Notes: generated from the sequence alone by a model not told the origin. A stretch of 64,000 bases of DNA from BOG-994 sp049514215 (GCA_049514215.1 JBEKVI010000008.1:1-64000); one strand, 5' to 3'. Counted from the first letter of the stretch, positions 9,326-18,921 are shown. Numbers and translations are program-made.

Positions 9326-10114
9326 CTAGTGCGTGCCGGGATAGTGCCCGCCATCCAGAAGCACGTTTTGGCCCGTGAAGTAGCTCGCCTGCTGGCTACA
9401 GAGAAAGGCGCAGACCGCGCCGAACTCCTCGGGAGTCCCGAAGCGTTGGGCGGGAATGGTTTTGGAACGCGCTTCGAGCGCCTCGCCAAGGCTCTGACCG
9501 GCAGCCTCCGCAGCGTTCTTGGTGGCTCCCCGCAGGCGGTCGGTATCAAACATGCCCGGAAGCAGATTGTTGATCGTGACATTGTTCGACGCGAGGTGCG
9601 GCTGCCGGGCGAGCCCTGCGAGAAAACCCGTAAGTCCGCTTCGGGCACCATTGGATAGGCCCAGCACGGCGATCGGCGCCTTGACCGAAGACGAGGTGAT
9701 GTTCACGATGCGCCCGAAGCGACGCGCGGCCATCGCGTCAACGGTCGCCTTGATGAGCTCGATCGGGGTGAGCATGTTGGCATCGAGCGCGGCGATCCAC
9801 TGGGTCCGGTTCCAGTTCCGAAAGTCGCCCGGAGGCGGGCCGCCCGCGTTGTTGACGAGGATGTCGATCTGAGGGGCGGCGGCGAGGGCCGATGCGCGTC
9901 CTTCTTCAGTGGTGATGTCCCCGACGACCGTCTTGACTGTCGCTCCGGGATGCAGTTTGCGCAGCTCGGCCGCAGTGGCCTCGAGCGCCTCGGCACCGCG
10001 CGCGGTGATGACGACATTGACGCCTTCAGCCACTAGCGCCCTGGCGCATCCCTTGCCGAGTCCTTTGCTCGCAGCGCACACGAGCGCCCAACGTCCAGCG
10101 ATGCCAAGTTCCAT
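9326..10114 (-). CDS. Short-chain dehydrogenase/reductase-like protein with atypical active site
   Basis: A 262-residue SDR-fold protein. The cofactor loop reads CAASKGLGKG instead of the classical TGxxxGxG, and NNAGG is conserved. Where classical SDRs have YxxxK this protein reads SNGAR (about residues 154-158), so the catalytic Tyr and Lys are replaced by Ser and Arg. A known SDR subgroup resembling beta-ketoacyl-ACP reductases lacks the standard motif and tetrad in the same manner, so this is a family trait rather than a sequencing error. The C-terminal QNVLLDGGHYPGTH is typical for that subgroup. It lies 54 bases downstream of the enoyl-CoA hydratase gene on the same strand, suggesting a role with CoA thioester metabolism. 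Confidence 0.85.
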   Translation of the reverse strand: MELGIAGRWALVCAASKGLGKGCARALVAEGVNVVITARGAEALEATAAELRKLHPGATVKTVVGDITTEEGRASALAAAPQIDILVNNAGGPPPGDFRNWNRTQWIAALDANMLTPIELIKATVDAMAARRFGRIVNITSSSVKAPIAVLGLSNGARSGLTGFLAGLARQPHLASNNVTINNLLPGMFDTDRLRGATKNAAEAAGQSLGEALEARSKTIPAQRFGTPEEFGAVCAFLCSQQASYFTGQNVLLDGGHYPGTH

Positions 10115-10168
10115 GAGTGATCCGATCGTGAGTGAGGAGAGCGGGATGTCTCCCTGGCGATGAGCTCT

Positions 10169-10966
10169 TTAGCGTCCCTCATTGCCGGAGAAGCGCGGCG
10201 GGCGTTTTTCGATGAAGGCCTGCACCCCTTCCAATCCATTGCGTGTGCCCGCGATTCTCGCGATGGTCCTCGCTTCGACGTCCATTTGCGATTCCAGGCT
10301 TTCCGTGACACCGGACAAGATCATGCGCTTGGTCTCGCCGAAGGCCTCGAGCGAGCCTTGCGCAATGGTCCTGGCCAGCTCCATCGCCTTGGGAAAGAGA
10401 TCGGCTTCGGGCAGGACCTGATTCACGATTCCCCAATCCAGGGCCTGCTTGGCCGAAAGGATTGGATTGAGGAGCGCCATCTCCTTGGCGCGTCTTAGCC
10501 CGACCAGGCGCGCGAGGAAGTAGGTCGAACTTCCGTCAGGCGAGAGCCCGGCCTTCGTATAGGCCATCGTGAATCGGGCGGATTCTGCGGCGAGCGCGAC
10601 GTCCGGCGCGAGCGAGAGGCTAAAGCCGCCACCGGCGGCGGTGCCGTTGATTGCGCCGATGACGGGTGCGTTCATCCAGGAAAAGCGGGAGATCGCCCCA
10701 TGCAGGGCATGCGTGGTTTCTTTGATGTATCGGCCGACGTCTTGCCCCTGTGAAGCAAACGCCTTCAAATCCCCACCCGCACAGAACATCTTCCCGTTTC
10801 CGGTGAGGATGACGACCCGAACCTCTTTGGACTCGTCGCAGGCCGTGGCCGCGTGCAGGATTTCCTGGGCCATCTCGCGCGTGAGCGCATTGCCCTCGCT
10901 GGGGCGATTGAGGCGGATGACGGCGATGCCATCACTGATGGAAAATTCGATGCTCGTGTACCCCAT
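10169..10966 (-). CDS. Enoyl-CoA hydratase/isomerase family protein
   Basis: A 265-residue crotonase-fold protein. The oxyanion-hole segments are MFCAGGDLKAF and INGTAAGGGFSL; the region AGLSPDGSSTYFL replaces the second catalytic Glu of classical hydratases by Asp, as in PaaG-like isomerase/hydratases. It therefore probably acts on a 2- or 3-enoyl-CoA as hydratase or isomerase, in the cytoplasm. The ATG at 10966 has a GAGGAGC ribosome binding site. It is followed by the atypical SDR gene on the same strand after 54 bases, probably an operon for degrading a fatty or aromatic acid. Confidence 0.88.
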   Translation of the reverse strand: MGYTSIEFSISDGIAVIRLNRPSEGNALTREMAQEILHAATACDESKEVRVVILTGNGKMFCAGGDLKAFASQGQDVGRYIKETTHALHGAISRFSWMNAPVIGAINGTAAGGGFSLSLAPDVALAAESARFTMAYTKAGLSPDGSSTYFLARLVGLRRAKEMALLNPILSAKQALDWGIVNQVLPEADLFPKAMELARTIAQGSLEAFGETKRMILSGVTESLESQMDVEARTIARIAGTRNGLEGVQAFIEKRPPRFSGNEGR

Positions 10967-11214
10967 GGCTGCTCCTCGTCGTTCTTCGGATGGTTCCGGA
11001 TCAGGCTCGCAGGTCGGTGCACTCGTCAGGTGCGACGGGCTGACTTTTTCCTCGCTTGCGTGGGCATTTTGGCTTTCTTGCCGGAAGACTCCAACGGGCC
11101 GTCATTCCCAGATTCCCGAAACTCGGGTCATCGTACTTGGCTTTAGAATCCTTTGCATCGGTCCTCCTTTTGAGCCTGCCGAGAAAAGGTGCGAGAACGT
11201 CACCAGGGCTTCAA

Positions 11215-11811
11215 GTGAGCAAAAAGCAGTTGGCCTTAGGGCTGGTCTTCATCTTCGTTCTGGCCGCGGGCTGGATCGGGTATTCACCGTACTACACCAT
11301 TCACCAGATTCAGAAAGCCGCGCGTGAAGGCGATGCCGTGGGCCTTGAGCGCTATGTCGACTTCCCCGCCCTTCGCGCGAGTTTCAAGGATCAGGTTCTT
11401 GCGCAACTGAACACCCGCTGGGGTAATGCCCAGGCAGGCAGGCTCGCTGGACTGGAGATTGCGCTCGTCGCGAGGCTTGCCGGAAAGATGGTCGACCTCC
11501 TGGTTACGCCGCAGGCGATCGCAAAATTGGCGCAGGGCCAATCGGCGTTTTCATCCTACAGCGGGCAGGGCGAGCTGAATGCAACCGAGGCCGGGCTTGC
11601 GGCCCCGATCGCTGTGCCGCAACCGGGCACATCCGCGGCAGGCACCTCCTCCAGCCGGTTAGCAGGACGCTATCTTGCCTATGACCGATTCGAAGTCCAG
11701 ATGCGTGAGGCCGCTGGCAACGCGCGCGGACCGCGATTCCTTCTCATCCGCAGCGGCATCGGCTGGAAGCTGGTTTCAATCGAGCTCTCACAAGAGGACC
11801 TTGTGCACTAG
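11215..11811 (+). CDS. DUF2939 domain-containing protein, membrane-anchored
   Basis: A protein of about 198 residues if started at the GTG at 11215 (VSKKQLALGLVF...). Residues about 5-22 form one hydrophobic segment (LALGLVFIFVLAAGWIGY), then SPYYTIHQIQKAAREGDAVGLERYVDFPALRASFKDQ, the signature of DUF2939. An alternative upstream TTG start at 11056 would add a segment without similarity, so GTG is preferred because the hydrophobic anchor then lies at the N-terminus. Family function is unknown; the orientation suggests a periplasmic domain with an N-terminal anchor. It is a single-gene unit divergent from the enoyl-CoA hydratase operon. Confidence 0.75.
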   Translation: MSKKQLALGLVFIFVLAAGWIGYSPYYTIHQIQKAAREGDAVGLERYVDFPALRASFKDQVLAQLNTRWGNAQAGRLAGLEIALVARLAGKMVDLLVTPQAIAKLAQGQSAFSSYSGQGELNATEAGLAAPIAVPQPGTSAAGTSSSRLAGRYLAYDRFEVQMREAAGNARGPRFLLIRSGIGWKLVSIELSQEDLVH

Positions 11812-12032
11812 GGCGTGACTTGGATGCGGCAGTAGCGACTGTCTTACGGAGGTTCGACAGAGAGACTTCCTCATTTCGCTTGCTCGCTAACGGCGTTAAA
11901 CCGACTCATGAACGACTGGCCAACATGGGAGTTGGCCCGCGAGAATCGGAGATGTCGTCTCCGGTCATGGCGCTCGCATCCCCTGTCCGCTTGCACGCCC
12001 TACTTCAGAATCGACCGAACGGGAATCACATC

Positions 12033-12476
12033 TTACGTGCGGGCAATCCTCTCCTGCGCTTCCCGCTTGCTCAGGCCGCGGACCGACGCGATCGTGCGTA
12101 ACTGGGTTGCGCGTGGTCGTGATCGTCCGTGCTCCCAGAGGTAGATCGACTGGGCGCTCACCCCGAGCAGTTTTGCGAAGGCTGCGGCCGACATGCCAAG
12201 GCGCTCTCTTTGGCGACGCAGTCGTTCGCTCGAAAAACGAATGCTTCTCTCGGGCTCCTGGCGCTCCAGGATCTCATCGGCTGGGGGCTTCGTGCCGACC
12301 CGCTTGTCGAGCTGGCGGACCTGTTTTTGCAGGGCCTCGATTTGCCTCTTTAGTGCGCTGTTTTCGACTTTAGATCGGCTCAATTGCCGTTTCAGCGGTG
12401 CGGCGTGCGCGCGAACTTCTTTTCGGGCTAATCGGACAATTTCATCCTTCAGTGCTGTGGCGAGGTTTGGTGGCAT
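12033..12476 (-). CDS. XRE-family helix-turn-helix regulator with N-terminal coiled coil
   Basis: A 147-residue protein. Residues about 25-75 are predicted coiled coil (LKRQLSRSKVENSALKRQ and following heptads). Residues about 85-130 hold an HTH: LRRQRERLGMSAAAFAKLLG followed by VSAQSIYLWEHGRSRPR, the standard Cro/CI pattern, and the C-terminus continues with a helical SKREAQERIART. This size and layout resemble small chromosomal XRE regulators of unknown target. No toxin partner or phage gene is adjacent. Confidence 0.8.
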   Translation of the reverse strand: MPPNLATALKDEIVRLARKEVRAHAAPLKRQLSRSKVENSALKRQIEALQKQVRQLDKRVGTKPPADEILERQEPERSIRFSSERLRRQRERLGMSAAAFAKLLGVSAQSIYLWEHGRSRPRATQLRTIASVRGLSKREAQERIART

Positions 12477-13071
12477 GGGCGAAAAGTTGGAAATGAGCGG
12501 ATCAATCTACTGGGGTAAATCGTTGGAAGTCTACCCTAGGAGAGTGAGATGTAACAAAAAGTAACTTGGGCCTTTTATAAGTGATTGTATTTCTGGGATA
12601 TTAGTACATTAGTTTAGGTAGTTGTTCCGACTGTCCTCCGAAAGTTATGCCAGGAAGACGAGTTTTTCCGATTGCCGACCGAATTTCGGGCAATGGCCGC
12701 GGCAACGAGAATCACGGGGCCTTGAGTATTTGTATGCCCGATTGCGCGCGGCGCTTTGCGTTTTCTCAATTCCTAGGCTTTTTTTTGGACACATTGGCCA
12801 GACGCCAGGGGCGACTGATTGCGGCGCTCGGTCACCGCTTCTCCTGCGCATCGCGGCTCCTGCGAACTCGATGCAATCGTCTCGCGGCCTTGGTTAGGAG
12901 GAGCAATCAGGAGGCCCGGCCCAACCCCCACCTCTGTGTGTTTTGCCCCATCACGAATTTGGGGTCTCGGTGGGTCTTGGGGGTTCGGGACGGTCCAGCG
13001 AGGGGGGCCTATCGGGCGCTTCGCCGAGATCCGGCACTATGAAAACCGAAAGACGAAAGGAATTGTCTGTC
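12477..13071. other. Intergenic region with no supportable gene
   Basis: About 595 bases between the XRE regulator and the MDR oxidoreductase. The part from about 12540 to 12630 is noticeably AT-rich compared with its surroundings and probably contains the XRE promoter. Several short open frames exist but show no recognisable protein family or ribosome binding site. No hairpin terminator or repeat was recognised. Confidence 0.5.
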
Positions 13072-14064
13072 CTAGACGGATCCGTTTGGTGCGACGATGA
13101 TTTTTCCGAATCGAGTCGCTTTTTGGGCGTGAATCAAGGCTTCTTTGATACGATCAATCGGATAGACCCGCTCCACCGGCACGCTAAGTTTGCCCGTGCG
13201 TATTTTCTCGGCGATGTTCGAATAAATCGCGGCGATCTCGCTCGCCGTTCGTCTTCCTAGGTGCCGACCGAGAAGAAATCCCTTCAATTGGACTCCCCGA
13301 AAGATGAGTTCAGATGCCGGTATCGCGAGAGCCTCCCCGGACATGGCACCGTAGGTGCACAGCGTTCCTCCATCGACGATGCAAGAGGCAATTCGGGCAG
13401 CGGCGTCTCCTGCGACCGCATCGAGGCCCAGCCTGACGGGAGCACCTTGCGTAATGGCTCCCACCGTGGCTTCGAGCTGTGGCGTGTCGACGATGCAGGC
13501 GTCGGCGCCCAGTTGCTCGAGTTGCGCAAGCACGTCATCGCGGCGCGTCACGTTCACGACGCGAAGACCCCGTTCCTTGGCGAACAGGATCACGAGCTTT
13601 CCGACAGAAGAGTTGGCGACGTTCTGGATGATCCAATCGTTGGGTCCAAGATCGGTTACGAGGTCGCTCAGCAGCAGCATCGCCGTCGGCGGATTGATTC
13701 GAATCATCGCGGCCTGAAGTAAATCGGTGTCACGCGGCAGCGCAATCACCTGATCTGCCTTCACCCGGCGCTGCTGCGCCCAGTTCTCTCGCTCAAGAGG
13801 AGTGACGAGGTCTCCGGGATTCACATTCGTCACCGACGCCCCAACTGCCGTCACGCGTCCGACACCCTCGGCGCCCGGCGTGGCCGGGAGCGGCGGCCTG
13901 AGCCGGTAGCGTCCCTGGCAGAAGGCAATGTCCGCAGGGTTGATCGGAAAAGCGAGGACCTCGAATACCACTTCATCCGTGGCGGGTTCACCCACCGCAG
14001 GCCATTCGACGCACCGAGCGACGTCTTCCGGGGCGCCAAAGCGGCTGATCTGCACTTTTATCAA
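13072..14064 (-). CDS. MDR-superfamily oxidoreductase, 2-enoyl thioester reductase-like
   Basis: A 330-residue medium-chain dehydrogenase/reductase. It has the N-terminal GroES-like fold (NPADIAFCQGRYRLRPPLP, PGAEGVGRVTAVG) and the nucleotide-binding fold with QNVANSSVGKLVILFAKERG, characteristic of NADPH-dependent enoyl thioester reductases (ETR/MECR branch). Zinc-ligand cysteines are absent, consistent with that branch. The start is a TTG at 14064 preceded by AAGGG at good spacing; a GTG three codons later is possible. It may reduce a 2-enoyl-CoA or quinone. The polysaccharide-deacetylase-like gene ends 97 bases upstream on the same strand. Confidence 0.82.
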   Translation of the reverse strand: MIKVQISRFGAPEDVARCVEWPAVGEPATDEVVFEVLAFPINPADIAFCQGRYRLRPPLPATPGAEGVGRVTAVGASVTNVNPGDLVTPLERENWAQQRRVKADQVIALPRDTDLLQAAMIRINPPTAMLLLSDLVTDLGPNDWIIQNVANSSVGKLVILFAKERGLRVVNVTRRDDVLAQLEQLGADACIVDTPQLEATVGAITQGAPVRLGLDAVAGDAAARIASCIVDGGTLCTYGAMSGEALAIPASELIFRGVQLKGFLLGRHLGRRTASEIAAIYSNIAEKIRTGKLSVPVERVYPIDRIKEALIHAQKATRFGKIIVAPNGSV

Positions 14065-14160
14065 GCTCAGCCCTTCTCTACCAGGTCGAGGGCGTCTGAC
14101 AAGCGCAAGATGTGCTCGGGCCTCGAAGTGTTAAGGTCAGCAGACGACAACCGGAAAAGG

Positions 14161-15126
14161 CTAGCCCCATTCCCACTCGTAGCGCCCAGAGGCTCGCTCG
14201 CACATCTTGCGAAGGATCGTGTCGTAGATCTCGATGCTGTCGATCCCGGGCATGGGAGCGGCGTTGAGGATCGAAGAGAACACCTCCTGGGGCACCTCTT
14301 GCATTTCGACCCCTTGCATCAATGCGTATCTTTGGAGATGGTTTCTGAACTTCTTCGAGGCACGGGGCATGGCCTTGTGTACCGGGTCGCGCATCGCGTC
14401 TTCGAGGGAAACGAATCGCACCCCGGCGTCCTTGAAGGCGTTGATCAACGTATCGAGCATGTCCGCCGCAATCGGTGTTGCATGGATGAGCCAGATGTAG
14501 GGCAGATCGCGGCCGAACATCTGTCGGGCCGCCTGCGCGTGGTTGTGCAATTGAAACAACGCCGCGTCCACAAAACTCTTTTGAAGCATCGCGCCCGCGG
14601 TGGTGTCTTTGCTTTCGATCGCACGGTAGTAGGGGGCAAGCCACGCGAAATCTCCGAACCACGAGGTGATGGGCGCGTTCTCGTAGCCGTTTGCCTGCAG
14701 GAAGTCTTCGACCTCGCCGCGCTTTTTCTCCGCTTCCCCGGACATGTCCATGGCATAGCGGAAAAAGCGCTTCGGGGCTTTTTCGATCAGGTGTCCGATA
14801 TGCTCTTCGGCGCGTCGGATATCGTCGCAATAGGTCTTGGCCGAAACCCAGTTCAGGCACGCGTGGCAGTGGGTATGGTTGGCAAGATGGTGCCCGCTGT
14901 CGCACCAGTGATTGAAGATCGATATAAGACCGTGATCCTGATCTAGCGGCGCGGTATGGGGAAACCCATAGATGCCCGACAACTTGTGCTTCTGGAAGGT
15001 CCGGATCATGGAGTCGACGATGGACTCCCGTGTGTAGCCCGTGGGAATCGGGGTTCCGTCCCAGATCAGGAGGTCGTCGACGGTAATCGCAACATCGATG
15101 GGCTCAGCTTGGGCTACGTCGGTCAT
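14161..15126 (-). CDS. Polysaccharide deacetylase (NodB-homology) family protein
   Basis: A 321-residue protein when started at the ATG at 15126, which has a GGAGA ribosome binding site six bases upstream; a longer reading to 15300 has no such support. The first motif ITVDDLLIWDG corresponds to the TFDDG metal-binding motif, and ANHTHCHACLNW matches the HxxxH metal site of NodB-type carbohydrate esterases. WLIHATPIAADMLDTLI is the late conserved segment. No signal peptide is present, so it acts in the cytoplasm and may be an amidase of a small N-acyl or cyclic-amide compound rather than a cell-wall enzyme. It is directly downstream of an AraC regulator gene on the same strand. Confidence 0.82.
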   Translation of the reverse strand: MTDVAQAEPIDVAITVDDLLIWDGTPIPTGYTRESIVDSMIRTFQKHKLSGIYGFPHTAPLDQDHGLISIFNHWCDSGHHLANHTHCHACLNWVSAKTYCDDIRRAEEHIGHLIEKAPKRFFRYAMDMSGEAEKKRGEVEDFLQANGYENAPITSWFGDFAWLAPYYRAIESKDTTAGAMLQKSFVDAALFQLHNHAQAARQMFGRDLPYIWLIHATPIAADMLDTLINAFKDAGVRFVSLEDAMRDPVHKAMPRASKKFRNHLQRYALMQGVEMQEVPQEVFSSILNAAPMPGIDSIEIYDTILRKMCERASGRYEWEWG

Positions 15127-15190
15127 TTTACTGTCTCCGAATAGAATTGTTCTATTGGGAGAATGCAGCGTACGTGAGGATCCTTCTATC

Positions 15191-16198
15191 TCAGGAACGA
15201 ACGATCTCTGTCGCTGGAGTGCATTCTTGCTGGAGCGCGGAGGAGCACTCGCGTCTTCTGAATTCCGTTGGCGTACAGTCAAACAGTTGCCTGAAGGCAC
15301 ACGCGAACTGACTGGAGCTTGAGAAGCCGGCTGAGTAGGCGATTTGGGTGATCGTGATTTTCTTGTGGGGGTTGGCGAGCATTTCGGCTCCGCGTCTTAG
15401 CCGCTGCTCGCGGATGAATTGCTGCGGAGTTGTTCCTGTGGCCTGGAAAAGAGACTGGATGTAGCGAACGGAGATGCCCGCGTCCTTTGCGATACGGGCG
15501 AGGTCGAGGTCCGTGTCGCTCAGGCGCGCATTGATGAGTCGCTTGATTCGCGCGAGCGTAGCCGCGCGGACTGCCGACTCGCATGAATAGGTGTCGACAT
15601 TGTCCAACATGATCATCGCCAGAAGATCACGAATGTGGCCTGCGCCTGCGACGAAGGAGCGATCGTCCATCACGTCGGCGGACTCGGCAAATGTGGAAAC
15701 AAATGCAAGAGACGCCGCCAAGAGCGGATGGCGCTGCAAGGGACGTCCACAAATCTTTTCGGGACGGCCCACGCGAGACGCAATATCCGAGCGCGAGAAC
15801 GCGAACAAGAGGGCGGTCAGGCTTTTCGTATGCTCGAACCGGCTGGGCTCGGCCATGTCGACGGCAATGAATTGGCCCGGCGGTAGCGTGGCCTGCTTTC
15901 CGCCCTGAGAGATGACAATGGAATCCGATAGGGGAATCACAATCTCGAAAGTTGATATGCCATCGGCTTCCACGTGAGCGCGCTTTCGCTCCAGCGATTC
16001 CCGCTGTCCGTTAAATTTGACGATCTGCAGACCGTCGCAGCGGATTGCCGCGATCTGGCCTGCGTAGTCTGTCGGCATCGTGTGATGCACGGAAAACGAG
16101 CCGTGCAGCGCGCTTACCCAGGTTCCCCACGAACTCAGCTGATCTGTGGGAGCAAGCGTGCTGGTCGAAAGATGGGTGCGCGTGATGCGGGTTTGCAT
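15191..16198 (-). CDS. AraC-family transcriptional regulator
   Basis: A 335-residue regulator with an N-terminal AraC-binding-like (cupin-type) sensor domain (about 40-190) and a C-terminal double HTH. The HTH portion reads LARIAKDAGISVRYIQSLFQ and ITQIAYSAGFSSSSQFACAFRQ, the standard pair of AraC recognition helices, followed by CTPTEFRRRE. Such proteins activate catabolic genes in response to small molecules. It is 65 bases upstream of the deacetylase-like gene and divergent from the DUF2855 gene, so it may control both. Confidence 0.88.
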   Translation of the reverse strand: MQTRITRTHLSTSTLAPTDQLSSWGTWVSALHGSFSVHHTMPTDYAGQIAAIRCDGLQIVKFNGQRESLERKRAHVEADGISTFEIVIPLSDSIVISQGGKQATLPPGQFIAVDMAEPSRFEHTKSLTALLFAFSRSDIASRVGRPEKICGRPLQRHPLLAASLAFVSTFAESADVMDDRSFVAGAGHIRDLLAMIMLDNVDTYSCESAVRAATLARIKRLINARLSDTDLDLARIAKDAGISVRYIQSLFQATGTTPQQFIREQRLRRGAEMLANPHKKITITQIAYSAGFSSSSQFACAFRQLFDCTPTEFRRRECSSALQQECTPATEIVRS

Positions 16199-16394
16199 TG
16201 CGAATTCCGGAGGTGTCGGGCGTTGACCTCGAAGCAGATCTTATGCGGGCCTTTCCATACCACCTTCATTCTTAACCCAACCACTGATGCGTGGCAAGAT
16301 CGTTCTTCGCGAAAGCCGCCTGTGCATCATCGGCTTTCAGATCAAGCCGGCGACGCGCGGCCGCTAAACACCGGTTTTTAAGGAGGTTACTCCG

Positions 16395-17492
16395 ATGCCA
16401 GCATTCGCATCGAATCCCTGGTACCTGGAAGTGGACCCAAACGAATTGAATACCGTGCGAATAAAACACGAGCACGGCGCTCCGCTCTTGGACGGACAGG
16501 TCTTGCTCCGGGTCGAAGATTTCGCGATGACCGCCAATACGATGACCTACGCGGCGTTGGGGGACAGTTTCGGATACTGGCGCCTGTTTCCGGCAGACCC
16601 AGGCTGGGGCCGAATCCCAGCCTGGGGTCACGCTCGCGTTATCGAATCGCGGTCTGGTGAATGCGAAGTCGGTCGCGTGCTGTTTGGATTTTTACCGATG
16701 GGTTCGAGCGTGCTCATGACGGTACGTCGCTCGAGCCAGGGCATAAAGGCGACAGATCCACATCGGGTCGAATTAAATCCTGTTTACAATCAGTACTCCT
16801 TGGAGGCGTACGCGTGCGATGACGCATGTGCCGCAAAGGCAGTGTTTCACCCGCTCTTCATCCTCTCCTTCGTCCTGCATCATTATCTGGTGGAATCGGA
16901 ATGGTTCGGTGCCGACGAAGTTGTGGTGATCAGTGCTTCGAGCAAGACGGCGCTCGGGTTCGCCTTCCTGGCAAAAGACGACATTTCCTGCAAGGGACTC
17001 ACCTCACCATCTCACCAAAAATGGCTCGAAGCCACGGGCGCGTACGATCGGGTCATACAATATGGCGCGGGGCTCCGGGAGACTCGAGGCAACCGTGTCC
17101 TCATCATCGACTTTTCGGGTAACGCTGCGCTAGTGAAAACGATCACGGCTGAATTGGGCAACCGCATGGTCTGGATGGTCAGCGTGGGATATACCCACGT
17201 CGCTAGGGCCGCCACCCTCAAGGGTGATGAGGACGTCGCGCGATCGGAGATCTTCTTTGGTCCTGACCATATCGTGCGTCTAGTGAGGATCTGGGGAGGC
17301 GCCGGATTCAACACGAGGTTCGCTGATGCTCTAGCCTCCTTCATCGATGAATCACATGCCTGGTTTCAGCTTCGATACGCGGACGGCATCGCCGAAATCG
17401 GCAGCGCGTACAAGCAACTTCGAGAGGGAACACTCTTGGCCTCCGAAATCCTGATTGCTCGTCCCAATCATGGCGTTCGGCATGAGGGCTAG
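16395..17492 (+). CDS. DUF2855 family protein
   Basis: A 365-residue protein beginning MPAFASNPWYLEVDPN. It carries features of DUF2855: VLLRVEDFAMTANTMTYAALGD, AWGHARVIES, VVVISASSKTALGFAFL and GNRVLIIDFSGNAALV. The central segment looks like a Rossmann-type nucleotide-binding region distantly reminiscent of MDR enzymes, so an oxidoreductase role is possible but unproven. The ATG is preceded by an AGGAGG Shine-Dalgarno at 16381-16386. It is divergent from the AraC regulator, sharing about 195 bases of promoter region. Confidence 0.8.
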   Translation: MPAFASNPWYLEVDPNELNTVRIKHEHGAPLLDGQVLLRVEDFAMTANTMTYAALGDSFGYWRLFPADPGWGRIPAWGHARVIESRSGECEVGRVLFGFLPMGSSVLMTVRRSSQGIKATDPHRVELNPVYNQYSLEAYACDDACAAKAVFHPLFILSFVLHHYLVESEWFGADEVVVISASSKTALGFAFLAKDDISCKGLTSPSHQKWLEATGAYDRVIQYGAGLRETRGNRVLIIDFSGNAALVKTITAELGNRMVWMVSVGYTHVARAATLKGDEDVARSEIFFGPDHIVRLVRIWGGAGFNTRFADALASFIDESHAWFQLRYADGIAEIGSAYKQLREGTLLASEILIARPNHGVRHEG

Positions 17493-17669
17493 AGTGCTAG
17501 GTGCCAGAAGGCCCGTCCCATCTCCCACACGGTTGACCCAAACCCTAAGCTCCGGGAGAAAGCCCAAATCCCGGCAAAATTGAGTCACCAATACCGAGCA
17601 CGGCAGCATCGACTCCCTGATCTGTCGAACCGGCCCCAGTCAATTTGCGTTTCTCACAAGGAAAGCCCC

Positions 17670-18311
17670 ATGCTGAAAATTCACCACCTCGGTCACTCCC
17701 AGTCGGAGAGGGTCATCTGGCTTTGCGAGGAGCTCGGAGGTGCCTACGAACTTGTGAAATACACGCGCGATCCGGTCACACGCCTGTCGCCCCCTGAGCT
17801 TAAGGCGTTGCATCCGCTAGGTGCCGCGCCGCTGATCGAAGTCGACGGAATGTGGATGGCGGAATCAGCTGCAATCGTTGAATTCATCCTCGCCCGATAT
17901 GGACACGGACGTTTGCAACTCGGGCCCGACCATCCCGATTTTGCGACCTACCTCTATTGGTTCCACTTCTCCAACGGCAATCTTCAGCCAGCGATGGGGC
18001 GCTCAATGATCGTGGGACGTTGCGGCCTGGCATCGGATCATCCGGTTCAGACGTCGGTTCAGGGTCGACTGGATAAAGTACTGGCGCTCATCGAGGAACG
18101 CCTCGCCAAGAGCGACTATCTTGCAGGGCGCGACTTCACGGCGGCCGACATCATGAGCGTCTTTTCGCTCACCACAATGCGCCTGTTCCATCCCGTGGAG
18201 CTGGCTTCTTACCCCAACGTACTGGCGTATCTAAAGCGCATTGGCGCTCGGCCCGGCTATCAAAGGGCGATGGCCAAAGGCGACCCAGACTTGACTCCTA
18301 TGCTGACTTGA
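17670..18311 (+). CDS. Glutathione S-transferase family protein
   Basis: A 213-residue GST with an N-terminal thioredoxin-like domain (MLKIHHLGHSQSERVIWLCEEL, then GAAPLIEVDGMWMAESAAIVEFIL) and a C-terminal helical domain containing AGRDFTAADIMSVFSL, the N-capping box typical of GSTs. The ATG at 17670 has AAGGAA nearby and removes a 30-residue extension without similarity. Ser rather than Tyr at the N-terminal GSH-activating position (HSQSER) suggests a bacterial beta/theta-like type. It acts in cytoplasmic detoxification; substrate unknown. Confidence 0.87.
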   Translation: MLKIHHLGHSQSERVIWLCEELGGAYELVKYTRDPVTRLSPPELKALHPLGAAPLIEVDGMWMAESAAIVEFILARYGHGRLQLGPDHPDFATYLYWFHFSNGNLQPAMGRSMIVGRCGLASDHPVQTSVQGRLDKVLALIEERLAKSDYLAGRDFTAADIMSVFSLTTMRLFHPVELASYPNVLAYLKRIGARPGYQRAMAKGDPDLTPMLT

Positions 18312-18482
18312 ATCGGAGTCGAGGCGAACGCCCCATGTTCTTGGCCATCGTTGATTCAAGCATCTAGCGCGCAGAGTTGAGAAATTGTGCGAGGGAGAAG
18401 CCGTGCTGGGCCACCTCGCTAGCGCTTGGCTCGCAGGCGCTCTGGTGGCGGCACTTGGCCCCTGAATCTTTTGGCGGGACGC

Positions 18483-18722
18483 TTAGCCGTGCAGGAGCGT
18501 CTTGATCTGAGTTGCGTAGGTCAGCAGGACGATCGGGTCCACATTACGCAGGACCTCCCCAGCTACTCCGGATGAGGAAGCCAAAACGAGGCCGCCGCCC
18601 AAGCCGGCCAACTGGGTGCGGGCACCCTTGCCGATATCGGCGAAAGCAGCCCCGAGGCAGCCGCCGCCCGCACAGCCAATGAAGGAAAACACGGTGAGAA
18701 GGAGCAGGTTGGTGACGTTCAT
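18483..18722 (-). CDS. Small glycine-rich membrane or exported protein, hypothetical
   Basis: A 79-residue open frame. It starts with a hydrophobic stretch (NLLLLTVFSFIGC) followed by a Gly/Ala-rich region (GGGCLGAAFADIGKG, LAGLGGGLVLASSS). The N-terminus could be a lipoprotein-like signal with Cys at about position 17, or a small membrane segment. Base use at third positions is biased towards G/C as in neighbouring genes, which supports coding, but no strong ribosome binding site is seen and no family is recognised. It may be spurious. Confidence 0.45.
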   Translation of the reverse strand: MNVTNLLLLTVFSFIGCAGGGCLGAAFADIGKGARTQLAGLGGGLVLASSSGVAGEVLRNVDPIVLLTYATQIKTLLHG

Positions 18723-18921
18723 TTCTGGTCTCTGGAGGGCGTGGACATGTGACCTATGAACGGGGTCGGGGCGCGTCTGGTTGACGTCCGGCCGTCAAAG
18801 AAGCAGGGACGGCGACTGGATAACGCGAACCCTGACGCGCTTCGGACTCCTGTTTCAGGTTTCAGGACAGTGAGCATCAAGTGTGCGCAATAGTTCCGAG
18901 AGGATGAGATCCCAATCTACC

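Noticed and set aside
12622..13260. Several short plus-strand open frames in the 12.6-13.2 kb region
   Set aside because: No family resemblance and no ribosome binding sites; treated as non-coding.
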